Shown here: one piece after another, positions 44,973 to 54,780 of the stretch
How positions within the stretch are numbered: the first letter of the stretch is position 1
Layout of the letters: every line of letters starts with the position of its first letter
Origin: Acinetobacter bereziniae LMG 1003 = CIP 70.12
GTDB taxonomy: Bacteria; Pseudomonadota; Gammaproteobacteria; Pseudomonadales; Moraxellaceae
Length of the DNA: 64,000 bases
Direction of reading: 5' to 3'
NCBI RefSeq assembly: GCF_000368925.1
Contig: NZ_KB849756.1
Location: 881,429 to 945,428 of the forward strand
Notes under the pieces: generated by a model
Database searches by the model: none
The model's input: the letters and a program-made list of their open reading frames with translations, nothing else
Told to the model about the DNA's origin: nothing
Made by a program: the position numbers and the translations under genes

Positions 44973-45827
44973 TTATTGAATTGCTCCATTACGGCTAAAT
45001 GATGGAATTTTTAGACCTGGCTCTTTATGCATCCAAACATAAATTGCATGCCCTGTTAAATTCTCTTCAGGTACAAATCCCCAAAAACGACTGTCGGCAC
45101 TTTGGTCACGGTTATCACCCATCGCAAAATATTGACCTTTAGGCACAGTCACTTCCCAACTTTGACCATTTGACTTCACAAAACGATCATTTGCAGTCGC
45201 TACATAAGGTAAGTCTTGTTTGTTCTGTGCATAATTGAATGCAGCAACAAGCGGGTTTTGACCTTCCAATAAACGAACTAAATGCTTATGGTTACCCATT
45301 GTTTCATAGTAGTAAATCGATTTTGGTGTATCTAAAATATCTTTTTCACGACTAAATTCAGCTGGAACTTGCTCTACATTTTTGCCATTAATCGTCAACT
45401 GACCTTGATTAAATTCAATATGGTCACCCGGTAATCCAATAATACGCTTGATATAGCTAATTTTTGGATTTTCAGGATAACGGAATACAGCAACATCACC
45501 ACGTTGTGGTTCACCAATATCCAGAATCTTGGTATTGGTAATTGGTAAACGTACGCCATACTGAAACTTATTGACCAAAATATAATCTCCTGTCTCTAGG
45601 GTCGGAACCATAGAGTCAGAAGGAATATTGAATGGCTCAAAGAAGAAAGAGCGTAAAACAAGAACAACCGCTAGAACAGGCCAGAAATCATATGCCCATG
45701 AAATAACGACATTTTCATTCCCCTTTCCTTTTGTTGCACGTTGTTTCAGTACAAACTTATCAAGTAACCACAGCGCAAAAAATACCAGCGTTACAGGAAC
45801 GAGAATTAAATTAAAATCAAAATCCAT
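44973..45827 (-). CDS. lepB: Signal peptidase I
   Basis: A 284-residue membrane serine protease that removes signal peptides. Two N-terminal helices are followed by the catalytic Ser in PSDSMVPTLE and the catalytic Lys in SYIKRIIGLPGD. MGDNRDQSADSRFWG closes the domain. AGAGG lies about 11 bases ahead of the ATG; an upstream TTG is not favoured. It follows lepA with a 21-base gap, the standard arrangement. Confidence 0.96.
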   Translation of the reverse strand: MDFDFNLILVPVTLVFFALWLLDKFVLKQRATKGKGNENVVISWAYDFWPVLAVVLVLRSFFFEPFNIPSDSMVPTLETGDYILVNKFQYGVRLPITNTKILDIGEPQRGDVAVFRYPENPKISYIKRIIGLPGDHIEFNQGQLTINGKNVEQVPAEFSREKDILDTPKSIYYYETMGNHKHLVRLLEGQNPLVAAFNYAQNKQDLPYVATANDRFVKSNGQSWEVTVPKGQYFAMGDNRDQSADSRFWGFVPEENLTGHAIYVWMHKEPGLKIPSFSRNGAIQ

Positions 45828-45848
45828 GACCAATCAGACCTCTAGTTT

Positions 45849-47666
45849 TTATCTTTCTACTTTTAACACAGCAAGGAACGCTTCTTGTGGGATTTCAACA
45901 CTACCCACCTGCTTCATACGTTTCTTACCTTCTTTTTGTTTAGATAACAATTTCTTCTTACGAGAAACGTCACCACCATAACATTTAGCCAATACGTTTT
46001 TACGCATCGCTTTTACCGTTGAACGCGCAATGATTTGCGCACCAATTGCGGCTTGAATCGCAACATCAAACATTTGACGTGGAATCAAATCCTTCATTTT
46101 TTCAACTAAAGCAATACCGCGGTGACGTGCATCATTACGATGACAAATCATTGCTAAAGCATCAACCTTATCACCATTAATTAATACATCAACCTTAACC
46201 AGAGATGAACTTTCAAAACGGACAAAGTTATAATCTAAAGAGGCAAACCCACGTGAGCATGATTTCAATTTATCAAAGAAATCCATGACCACTTCAGCCA
46301 TCGGAATTTCAAAGCTAATCGATACTTGATTACCCAAGAACTTCATATCTTTTTGTACACCACGACGCTCAATGCACAGCGTCATTACATTGCCCAAATA
46401 TTCTTGAGGAACAAGGATATGACATTCTGCAATGGGTTCACGTAAATCTTCTACAGTTGAACCGTCTGGCATTTTAGATGGGCTGTCGATATAAATCGTT
46501 TGACCATTTTTCATCAATGCTTCATAGATCACTGTTGGTGCAGAACTGATCAGATCTAAATCATACTCACGTTCTAAACGTTCCTGTACGATTTCCATGT
46601 GCAACATGCCTAAGAAGCCACAGCGGAAACCAAAACCAAGCGCATCTGAACTTTCAGGTTCAAAGAATAATGCAGAGTCATTGATTTGCAGTTTGTGTAA
46701 GGCTTCACGGAATGGTTCAAAATCGCTGGCATCAATTGGGAACAAGCCCGCATAGACCTGTGGTTTGACCTTTTTAAAGCCGGGTAAAGTTTCAACTTCT
46801 GGTGTTGTTGCTAGTGTAATCGTATCACCCACTGGCGCACCAAAAATATCTTTGATCCCCGCAATCACAAAACCAACTTCACCAGCCTCTAAAATGCCTG
46901 TTTCTGTATGTTTTGGATTGAAAATACCCACTGAGGTAATGATATGAGACTGACCTGTTGATTTCATCAACATCTTATCGCCTTTACGCACACGACCTTG
47001 TTTGATCCGAACCAAAGAAACCACGCCCAAATAGTTATCAAACCATGAGTCAATAATCAGTGCTTGGAGCGGTGCATCACGATCACCTTGAGGTGCAGGA
47101 ATAATATCAACCAAAGTTTCTAAAACTGACTCAACACCTAAACCTGTTTTTGCTGAACAAGTCGGTGCATGTGTTGCTTCAATTCCAATAATTTCTTCAA
47201 TTTCATGGATTACACGTTCAGGTTCAGCTTGAGGCAAGTCAATTTTATTCAAAATTGGCAGTACTTCTAAACCTTGTTCAATGGCGGTATAACAGTTGGC
47301 AACTGATTGCGCTTCTACACCTTGTGCAGCATCGACCACCAATAAAGCACCCTCACAGGCAGCCAATGAGCGAGAAACTTCATAAGAGAAGTCAACGTGT
47401 CCCGGAGTATCAATAAAGTTTAACTGGTATTCTTGACCATTTGGGTGTGTGTAATACAATGTTACCGAAGCCGCTTTAATGGTAATTCCACGCTCACGCT
47501 CAAGCTCCATAGAGTCTAAAACCTGAGCCTGCATTTCACGATCTTGTAATCCACCACACATTTGGATAAATCGGTCAGCAAGAGTCGACTTTCCGTGGTC
47601 GATGTGAGCGATAATAGAAAAATTGCGTATGTTATTGATATTAACAGACTTCTTAGCTACTGCCAT
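45849..47666 (-). CDS. lepA: Elongation factor 4 (back-translocating GTPase)
   Basis: A 605-residue translational GTPase. G motifs HIDHGKSTLADR, ERGITIKA, DTPGHVDFSYEV and LNKIDLP lead the EF-G-like domains. The LepA-specific C-terminal domain ends YGGDVSRKKKLLSKQKEGKKRMKQVG (shown as YGGDVSRKKKLLSKQKEG). It acts on stalled or mistranslocated ribosomes. It is the first gene of the lepA-lepB unit. Confidence 0.97.
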   Translation of the reverse strand: MAVAKKSVNINNIRNFSIIAHIDHGKSTLADRFIQMCGGLQDREMQAQVLDSMELERERGITIKAASVTLYYTHPNGQEYQLNFIDTPGHVDFSYEVSRSLAACEGALLVVDAAQGVEAQSVANCYTAIEQGLEVLPILNKIDLPQAEPERVIHEIEEIIGIEATHAPTCSAKTGLGVESVLETLVDIIPAPQGDRDAPLQALIIDSWFDNYLGVVSLVRIKQGRVRKGDKMLMKSTGQSHIITSVGIFNPKHTETGILEAGEVGFVIAGIKDIFGAPVGDTITLATTPEVETLPGFKKVKPQVYAGLFPIDASDFEPFREALHKLQINDSALFFEPESSDALGFGFRCGFLGMLHMEIVQERLEREYDLDLISSAPTVIYEALMKNGQTIYIDSPSKMPDGSTVEDLREPIAECHILVPQEYLGNVMTLCIERRGVQKDMKFLGNQVSISFEIPMAEVVMDFFDKLKSCSRGFASLDYNFVRFESSSLVKVDVLINGDKVDALAMICHRNDARHRGIALVEKMKDLIPRQMFDVAIQAAIGAQIIARSTVKAMRKNVLAKCYGGDVSRKKKLLSKQKEGKKRMKQVGSVEIPQEAFLAVLKVER

Positions 47667-47837
47667 AAACTACTCTAAAAATATGTACACCATCATGTAC
47701 TCAATATCAAAAGTACCTATGGCGTGCAAAAAATGAAATTTCCCAATTGCTGCACAGTATAAGCAGATCAATGTTAAAAATATAGTAAGGCTTTGAGAAA
47801 AACTATCTCTCCGATAGGCTGTATGTAAGTTTCCCTT

Positions 47838-48851
47838 TCAATCTATTTCATCTTTTTCCTGCTTTTTATTTGCCTTAGTTTTAGTTGGAAACTGAACATG
47901 AGCAGGGATAAATAACGCGATTAAACCGCCGAATAGTGTGCTGATGAGTATTAGCAAATGCAATTGTACAGCGGCAAATAATAATGCTTTAGCTTCTGAG
48001 AGATTAAACAGTTTTCCAGTTGCCAAAATTGCGGCTTCATAGGTCCCAAGTCCTGCTGGGGCATGAATAGGCAATACAGAACTCAACTCACCTCCAATAT
48101 TCACACCTACTGCTTCCCACCATTGCAATGGAATGAACCAGCCTAAAACAGCTGCAAAAACCATAATCTTGCTTCCCCAGCAGATGAGTGTGAATAACCA
48201 ACTCCGCAACAAACTGTTCAAATGCAATGGCATTGCCAATAAAACTTGTTCAAGTAAATTTTTCAATCGCCCCTGAGTATTGAGCTTTTCTGAATAACGT
48301 TTTAGCCACGGCGTAAAAAGTAATATTATTAATGGAGACGTGAACCATAAAACCATTCCCCCCCACAACCATACATTATTAGAGTGTTTTAACAATAAAA
48401 AGGCGAAAAAACCCAATCCAAGCAGCACTTGTAAATCAAGTATTCTCAGCAGTAATAATCCCGCGGTCGCATAGCTAAGGCTTACAGTAAAATAACGTCG
48501 CATCAGTAAAGGAAAACTGATTTCTCCAGAACGAAAAGGCAATAAGTTATTAAGTAGATTATGAATCAGCATGATTCGGCAACATGTCATCCTCTGCCCA
48601 CGGGTGATGGGTAAAAAGAAATCATAAATTCGCCAACCTCGTATCAGATAAGTCATCTGCATCAGGATCAAAGCCATAATCAAATATTGGATAGGCACAT
48701 GTGCCCAAGCCTGAAAAACTTGTAACCAACCAAACCACCATTCAATCACCACACCATACAAAACGATGGCAATCATCAGTAACAGTTGTGGCAAATATTT
48801 GGGTCGCCTGCCAACTTGATTATTTATATTTGGATCTCTCTGTTCAGACAC
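47838..48851 (-). CDS. UPF0104/LPG-synthase-TM-type integral membrane protein
   Basis: A 337-residue protein with about eight membrane helices and motifs of the lysylphosphatidylglycerol synthase TM family (NLLPFRSGEISFPLLMRRYF, and APAGLGTYEAAILATG near the C-terminus). It lacks the cytosolic aminoacyl-transfer domain, so it is not a full MprF; flippase-like roles are known for some relatives. The GTG start has AAAAGG eight bases upstream. It is divergent from the GT2/ArnT/PAP2 genes and probably works with them on lipid-linked sugars or envelope lipids; that link is inferred. Confidence 0.82.
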   Translation of the reverse strand: MSEQRDPNINNQVGRRPKYLPQLLLMIAIVLYGVVIEWWFGWLQVFQAWAHVPIQYLIMALILMQMTYLIRGWRIYDFFLPITRGQRMTCCRIMLIHNLLNNLLPFRSGEISFPLLMRRYFTVSLSYATAGLLLLRILDLQVLLGLGFFAFLLLKHSNNVWLWGGMVLWFTSPLIILLFTPWLKRYSEKLNTQGRLKNLLEQVLLAMPLHLNSLLRSWLFTLICWGSKIMVFAAVLGWFIPLQWWEAVGVNIGGELSSVLPIHAPAGLGTYEAAILATGKLFNLSEAKALLFAAVQLHLLILISTLFGGLIALFIPAHVQFPTKTKANKKQEKDEID

Positions 48852-48958
48852 AGGCGTTACCTTTTGTTATTGTCATTAAAAAATCATGGAATCGTAATCT
48901 TTCAGTTAAATTCAACAATATATAATTCAAACACGAACCAATAACAATTACATCAGCT

Positions 48959-49990
48959 ATGCATAACGCATTTTTATTACAACCTGAGGAAGAGCTATAT
49001 CTACTTAAGCCCTCTTACTCATCTATTTTTTTCTCACTGATTATTCCTCTTTACAATGAAGAGGAAACCGTTGTCGCTTTAATCGACACCATACAACGGG
49101 CATTGGGCACTCAACAGCAACCTTGGGAATTAATCGTGGTTGATGATGGTAGTTGTGATGCGACCGTAAACACTATTCAGCAAAAATTACTTCAAAGCCC
49201 TTTGAATGCACAACTGATTCAATTAAGCCGCAACTATGGGCAAACAGCAGCCATGCAGGCTGGAATTGACGAGTCTCAAGGGCAGTATATTGTGACGATG
49301 GATGGTGACTTACAGAACGATCCACATGATATTCCAGCCATGTTGCAACAACTGATCGATCAGGATCTTGATCTCTTGGTGGGGTGGCGTAAAAACCGAC
49401 AAGACGCCTTATTGTTAAGAAAAATTCCTTCCTTACTCGCCAATCGATTGATTGGTCGAATATCAGGTCTACGCTTACATGATTATGGATGCAGCCTAAA
49501 AATATACCGTGCCGAAATTATCAAACAAATCCGTTTAGTCGGCGAAATGCATCGTTTTATTCCTCTGTGGGTTGCCAGTGTCGTTCCCGTATCACGTATT
49601 GGAGAGGTACCAGTACGTCACCATGCCAGACAATTCGGGCAATCCAAATATGGTATTTCTCGAACGATTCGCGTGATATTAGATTTAATGTCGGTGATGT
49701 TCTTTCAACGTTATCTCATGCGTCCCGGTCATTTATTTGGTTCAATCGGACTGCTCTTGGGCTGTATCGGTAGTGTGATGCTGACCTATCTGGCAATTGA
49801 TAAATATATTCTGGGTCACTCCATCGGTACACGTCCCATGTTGCTCATTGGCGTGATGTGCGTGTTGATGTCACTACAATTTTTGATGACTGGTATTATC
49901 GCTGAACTGATTACTCGAACTTATCTAGACAGTAAAAATCATAAAAGCTATCTGATCCGTCGTGTTTATCAGCATCGGAGAGGGCAATGA
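48959..49990 (+). CDS. GT2 glycosyltransferase (polyprenyl-phosphate sugar transferase type)
   Basis: A 343-residue enzyme resembling DPM1/GtrB/ArnC. The GT-A fold motifs are visible: LIIPLYNEEETVVALIDT, VVDDGSCDAT and the metal-binding MDGDLQNDPHDIPAM. GCSLKIYRAEI lies in the acceptor region. The two C-terminal membrane helices are typical of enzymes that load a sugar on undecaprenyl phosphate. The next gene, an ArnT-like transferase, starts four bases before its stop, which suggests the two act in sequence. Confidence 0.88.
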   Translation: MHNAFLLQPEEELYLLKPSYSSIFFSLIIPLYNEEETVVALIDTIQRALGTQQQPWELIVVDDGSCDATVNTIQQKLLQSPLNAQLIQLSRNYGQTAAMQAGIDESQGQYIVTMDGDLQNDPHDIPAMLQQLIDQDLDLLVGWRKNRQDALLLRKIPSLLANRLIGRISGLRLHDYGCSLKIYRAEIIKQIRLVGEMHRFIPLWVASVVPVSRIGEVPVRHHARQFGQSKYGISRTIRVILDLMSVMFFQRYLMRPGHLFGSIGLLLGCIGSVMLTYLAIDKYILGHSIGTRPMLLIGVMCVLMSLQFLMTGIIAELITRTYLDSKNHKSYLIRRVYQHRRGQ

Positions 49991-51615
49991 CAGTGCATTT
50001 ATCTTCTTCATTGTTTGCCCCTAAATTTCAGCCTATTGAAAAAATCTTACAGTCTCGAGGGTTAATTTTATTGCTCGCGGTCAATTTTTTAGTAGGACTC
50101 GGAAGTACACCCTTATTTGATCTTGATGAAGGTGCTTTTAGTTCTGCGACCATGGAAATGTTAATTCGAGGCGATTATATCACCACCTATATGGGCGGTG
50201 AATTGCGCTTTGATAAGCCCATTTTGATCTACTGGCTGCAAGCCATTTCTGTCTTTCTATTTGGATTAAATGAATTCTCATTACGCCTTCCATCTGCATT
50301 ATGTGCCACACTATGGTGTTGGGCAATTTATGAGTTTTGTCGGCAGCTTTTAGATACCTCAAAAGCAGCAACAGCCTGTATCCTGCTTGCGAGTTCACTG
50401 ATTATCTCAATTATCGCACGCGCAGCCACAGCTGATGCTTTGCTTAATTTATGGATCTGTCTTGCTTTATTTGATGCTTATCGTCATTTCAACCAACAGC
50501 ATACACACTCTCAGGCTTCATCCAAATATGCTTTACGTGCATATATTTGGGTGGGCTTAGGTGTGCTGACCAAAGGTCCGATTGCTATTTTAATCCCTAT
50601 TGCCAGCATCACAATTTACGCCTTATTAAGTAAAAAATTTAAAGCTTGGCAAGGTTTGCTGATCAATCCACTTGGATGGTTAATTTGCCTTACAGTTTTT
50701 TTACCTTGGTACATTGCTGAATATATCGCACAAGGGCAAGCATTTATTGACGGCTTTTTCTTAAAGCACAATCTTTCTCGATTTTCCAATACGATGGAAA
50801 ATCATGGTGGGAATTTACTTTACTACCTGCCTGTAAGTTTATTGGTTTTTATGCCTGTCACAGGTTTCTTTCTTCAGTTATTAAGTCATCTGCGGCTGTT
50901 TTTTTCTTCTTCTGCTTTAAAGCGTCTTGATTCACTCGATATTTTTTGCTGGAGCTGGTTTTTATTTGTGCTGATATTCTTCAGCTTTTCTAAAACCCAG
51001 CTTCCACATTATCTTTTATATGGTGTAACACCAATTTTTATCCTGATGGCAAAATATCGCGATCAATTGCGATCACGCTACTTGGTCGCATTACCCATCG
51101 TTTTATTGATGCTGCCGCTGATTTTTCTTCCAGAAATTGGACAGTACATTATTGCGCATGAAAAGAAAATTGAAGTGGTGGCAATGGTCCGGGATGGATT
51201 ACCATTTCTGGATTTGCAATATCGGCTTTCTATTTTTTTCGCACTCCTCCTCATACTCATCATTTTATTCCGTAGTCAATACGTGCTTTGGCTACGTCAG
51301 GTTTTAGCCAGCATCATTTTCAGTTTAACCATCATTCATGTGGTGATACCTGCCTATGGATCTATTCAGCAGCAGCCTGTCAAACAAGCTGGAATATTTG
51401 CGCAGAAGATTACGCAACCCATTGTGATGTGGCGCCATGACATGCCCAGTTTCAGTATCTACTTACAAAAAGTTGTTCCTATACGAGAACCTAGACCTGG
51501 CGAGGTGGTTTTTACAGGTTTAGAAAATCTTCAAGCCTTTCCTAATGCAGAAGTTCTATTCAACAAAGGAGGTGTTATTTTAGTCAAACTTCCGAAAATG
51601 AAAGGAAGTTCATGA
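49987..51615 (+). CDS. ArnT-like GT39/GT83 glycosyltransferase
   Basis: A 542-residue protein with 10-12 membrane helices. The N-terminal loop has the family signature FDLDEGAFSSATMEMLIRGD followed by FDKPILIYWLQAI, where the acidic residues bind the polyprenyl-phosphate sugar. Such enzymes move a sugar from undecaprenyl phosphate to lipid A or a glycan in the periplasm. It is coupled by four-base overlaps to the GT2 gene before and the PAP2 gene after. The donor sugar and acceptor are unknown. Confidence 0.88.
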   Translation: MTVHLSSSLFAPKFQPIEKILQSRGLILLLAVNFLVGLGSTPLFDLDEGAFSSATMEMLIRGDYITTYMGGELRFDKPILIYWLQAISVFLFGLNEFSLRLPSALCATLWCWAIYEFCRQLLDTSKAATACILLASSLIISIIARAATADALLNLWICLALFDAYRHFNQQHTHSQASSKYALRAYIWVGLGVLTKGPIAILIPIASITIYALLSKKFKAWQGLLINPLGWLICLTVFLPWYIAEYIAQGQAFIDGFFLKHNLSRFSNTMENHGGNLLYYLPVSLLVFMPVTGFFLQLLSHLRLFFSSSALKRLDSLDIFCWSWFLFVLIFFSFSKTQLPHYLLYGVTPIFILMAKYRDQLRSRYLVALPIVLLMLPLIFLPEIGQYIIAHEKKIEVVAMVRDGLPFLDLQYRLSIFFALLLILIILFRSQYVLWLRQVLASIIFSLTIIHVVIPAYGSIQQQPVKQAGIFAQKITQPIVMWRHDMPSFSIYLQKVVPIREPRPGEVVFTGLENLQAFPNAEVLFNKGGVILVKLPKMKGSS

Positions 51616-52466
51616 TGATTCTATTCTTTATTGTTCCAATATTTTGCGTTTTAGCTTGGGAACTTATTCATCACTATTATGCAATCAATACGCCGCTTTT
51701 CTTAATGATCAATGGAATGCCACCACACTCAGATTGGTTTTGGCAAAATATAACCTTTATGGGAGATGGTTTAACGGCTTATGTCCTGTTGATATTTTTC
51801 TGTCGTCACAACGCTCATCTACTTTGGTTAGGTCTTCTTGCCGTACTCATTACTGGCTTAGGTGTACATGTCGTTAAACAATTCCTTGAAATTGTTCGTC
51901 CGATTACTTATCTAGGCATAGACAATGTTGAGATCATCGGAAAGACACTAAAATATCATAGCTTCCCTTCCGGTCATGCCGCAACAGCATTTGTACTGGC
52001 GGGTGTATTGAGTAAATATATTAAGCTCAATAGTTTTAGATATCACAGAGCATTTACTTTCTGTGTAATTTCATTGGCAACGTTGATCGCATTAAGCCGT
52101 GTGGTGGTTGGTGTTCACTGGCCATTAGATATTGTGATTGGTGCGCTGTGGGGATGGTATAGCGCAACAATCATCCTAAAACTGTCCTCAAAAACCAAAC
52201 AAATTGGTCGAACTCGTTTTAGTGCCAATATTTTATATGCTTTAGCCGCAATCAGTGCAGGTTTTCTATGGCGTTTTGATGGTGGTTATCCACTTGCTTT
52301 AGGTTCGGCAAAATTATTATCTGTCTGTGCTTTGACCTACATTACCCTTATTCTAATCGAGCTGAATTTTCGGGTTAAATTGGTCTTTGATCACAGCTAC
52401 CGCCCACGATTACGTTCAACGTCAATTCAACTACAGACTGTTGCTTTTGAGAAAAATAAATCTTAA
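51612..52466 (+). CDS. PAP2-family phosphatase
   Basis: A 284-residue membrane protein with all three PAP2 phosphatase motifs: KQFLEIVRP (K-x6-R-P), PSGHAATA, and SRVVVGVHWPLD (S-R-x5-H-x3-D). Relatives dephosphorylate undecaprenyl pyrophosphate, phosphatidate or lipid A. As the third gene of the cluster, it may recycle the lipid carrier released by the ArnT-like enzyme. The start overlaps the previous stop. The gene is convergent with the thioesterase gene downstream. Confidence 0.9.
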   Translation: MMILFFIVPIFCVLAWELIHHYYAINTPLFLMINGMPPHSDWFWQNITFMGDGLTAYVLLIFFCRHNAHLLWLGLLAVLITGLGVHVVKQFLEIVRPITYLGIDNVEIIGKTLKYHSFPSGHAATAFVLAGVLSKYIKLNSFRYHRAFTFCVISLATLIALSRVVVGVHWPLDIVIGALWGWYSATIILKLSSKTKQIGRTRFSANILYALAAISAGFLWRFDGGYPLALGSAKLLSVCALTYITLILIELNFRVKLVFDHSYRPRLRSTSIQLQTVAFEKNKS

Positions 52467-52604
52467 ATTTAAAGTTTTCACTCGCACTTGAATTTTACCT
52501 TTTTCTTTAACTTATAAAGCAATATTCAATCTGTAATATTTTATTGGATGAATTAATCCAAACTATTTTAATGATCAAACTCAAAACAAATCATGAGTCT
52601 TGAT

Positions 52605-53057
52605 TCAAACTGTTACGATTGAGTCTAAATCATAAGGATCTATGTCTGTATTTATCGGTTGATAAGCCTGTATAAAGGTTGGTGACATACGCTTTGGGCG
52701 ACCTGTGGCAATTTCAATGCACGCCCATTTGGTATTGCCTGTAAATAGTAAAGTCTGATCTTTGGCATTAAAAAACGCATACTGACGGAAAGAATACAAG
52801 GCGTTAATATCATAGAGCCATGTCCGTAAAATGATCTTATCATCTAACATCGCTGCTTTACGGTACTGCACATGATGCTCCACGGCTACCATAGCATGCT
52901 TCATTTCTAAATATTGATCTAAGCCCACACCTAAGGTTTCAATATGTGCTGAAGCCACATCCTGCATCCATTGCACATAGACAACATTATTCACATGACC
53001 TAAAACATCGATATGTTCTGGTTTAACTTGAAGAACCAAATCAAATACTGAGCTCAT
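52605..53057 (-). CDS. Hotdog-fold acyl-CoA thioesterase (4HBT/YbgC type)
   Basis: A 150-residue single-domain thioesterase. The motif HIDVLGHVNNVVYVQWMQDVASAH is the 4HBT signature; the Asp-Gly-His-x-Asn region (DVLGHVNNV) supplies the active-site residue. The start chosen (MSSVFDLVLQV) has AAGGAAC upstream. The longer frame to 53123 lacks family similarity. The acyl substrate is not evident. It follows the DegP-like gene on the same strand with a 97-base gap. Confidence 0.85.
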   Translation of the reverse strand: MSSVFDLVLQVKPEHIDVLGHVNNVVYVQWMQDVASAHIETLGVGLDQYLEMKHAMVAVEHHVQYRKAAMLDDKIILRTWLYDINALYSFRQYAFFNAKDQTLLFTGNTKWACIEIATGRPKRMSPTFIQAYQPINTDIDPYDLDSIVTV

Positions 53058-53154
53058 GTAAACGTTCCTTCTCTCTTGATCACTATTTAAAAAATCTGCT
53101 GCATTTTGACATAAAAAAGCCACTCTTAGAGTGGCTGATTCACATCAATTCGAT

Positions 53155-54555
53155 TTATTGAATACGTAATCCAATCATCGCATGTTGCCCTTCACGCACA
53201 ATTGCCACACGTGCAACGGTATTTTTCTGCAACTCTGCTACAGCATCCACGAAATCATTCGGTGTGTTGATTTTCTTATTATTCACTTGCGTAATCACAT
53301 CACCTGGCAAGATTCGAGATTGAGCAGCCAAACCGCCTCGTGTTACATCTTGAATTAACACACCACCTTTCACATTTAAACGATTCTTTTCTTGCTCAGT
53401 CAAAGCACGAATCGCAACACCAATGACAGGACCTTTGTGAGGCTTAGCTGACGTTGTCGTATTATCAACTTTTGCTGGAGTATCATCAGGAGCAACTGTT
53501 AATGTTGCCGTAATCACTCTCGGCTTATCGTCACGCAATACTTCAAGTTTCACGGATTGATTTGGTTGAGTACGATTCAAATAATTCAATAATTCTGAAG
53601 TACGTGAAATTGGTGAACCATTATATTTTAGGATCACATCACCTGATTTAAAGCCCGCTTTTTCTGCTGGAGAATTTGGAGCCACTTGAGTAATCAATGA
53701 GCCTTCTGGCTTATCCAACTTATACGCTTCCGCAAGATTTCGATCGATATCTTGTAACATTACACCAAGATATGAACGTGTCACCTTACCATTCTTCTTC
53801 AGTTGGTCCACGACATCCATCGCGACATCTATCGGAATAGAGAATGACAAGCCCATATATCCACCCGTACCACTAAAGATACGTGAATTTACTCCAACCA
53901 CTTGACCTTGTTGGTTAAACAATGGACCACCTGAGTTACCAGGGTTTAAGGCAACATCAGTTTGAATAAATGGAACAGAAGTTTCGCCCATCATATTTCG
54001 CGATTTCGCACTGACAATACCTGCTGATGCAGAATAGTCAAAACCAAATGGTGAACCAATCGCAAGTACAGGCTGCCCCACTTTAAGTTGATCGACATTG
54101 CCTACCGACAATGATGGGAAATTATTTCCTTCAACTTTAAGCAAAGCCACATCTGTACGTTCATCACTCCCCACCACTTTAGCATCGATTTCGCGACGGT
54201 CATTGAGCATGATGGTCACTTTAGAAGCATCTTCAACCACGTGATGGTTGGTGAGTAGATAACCATCTTTACTGATAAAGAATGCACTGCCATAAGCTGT
54301 TTTTTCTTGTGGCGCTCGCTGTTGCGGAATAATGATCTGATTACCAAAGAAACGTTTCAGAATTTCAGGCACTTGCTGCTGTAGCAATTCTTCCTGAGAC
54401 AGTTTTTTCACAACGTTTACACTAACAACTGCCGGACTCACCTGTTCAACCAAATTAGAGAAATCGACAGGTGTTGAAGCTTGTACTTGTGATGTAGCCG
54501 CAGCGACAGTGAATACTGCTGCATACATTCCTTTTTGCATTAGACCATTACTCAT
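53155..54555 (-). CDS. DegP/MucD-type periplasmic serine endoprotease
   Basis: A 466-residue HtrA-family protease. A signal peptide (cleavage near VQA-STP) precedes the trypsin-like domain with its triad in TNHHVVED (His), ERTDVALLKV (Asp) and NPGNSGGPLFN (Ser). Two PDZ domains follow (about residues 260-355 and 385-460). It degrades or refolds misfolded envelope proteins. The length and the two PDZ domains fit DegP, DegQ or MucD; the exact ortholog cannot be told from the sequence alone. It is divergent from nadB. Confidence 0.92.
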   Translation of the reverse strand: MSNGLMQKGMYAAVFTVAAATSQVQASTPVDFSNLVEQVSPAVVSVNVVKKLSQEELLQQQVPEILKRFFGNQIIIPQQRAPQEKTAYGSAFFISKDGYLLTNHHVVEDASKVTIMLNDRREIDAKVVGSDERTDVALLKVEGNNFPSLSVGNVDQLKVGQPVLAIGSPFGFDYSASAGIVSAKSRNMMGETSVPFIQTDVALNPGNSGGPLFNQQGQVVGVNSRIFSGTGGYMGLSFSIPIDVAMDVVDQLKKNGKVTRSYLGVMLQDIDRNLAEAYKLDKPEGSLITQVAPNSPAEKAGFKSGDVILKYNGSPISRTSELLNYLNRTQPNQSVKLEVLRDDKPRVITATLTVAPDDTPAKVDNTTTSAKPHKGPVIGVAIRALTEQEKNRLNVKGGVLIQDVTRGGLAAQSRILPGDVITQVNNKKINTPNDFVDAVAELQKNTVARVAIVREGQHAMIGLRIQ

Positions 54556-54780
54556 TTATCACGAACCTACATCTGATGATTGTGCTTAAAAAATATTTGT
54601 AACATATTATTTGATGTCTTTGCGTAATAATATGTTTACATTTTTTTATAAAACAATACTTTACTTAAAATCATATTAAGAGACTGAGAATAGCCTATTT
54701 ATACTAAAATCTGACGCATCTAACTATTGTAATTTGTTAAAAAAAAGAGTGTTATTAGCAAACATTTTTCAAATTAGCTG

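Noticed and set aside
44794..44979. A 61-codon plus-strand ORF between lepB and DUF4845
   Set aside because: It runs through the lepB terminator and into the 3' end of lepB on the opposite strand; no coding signals are seen.
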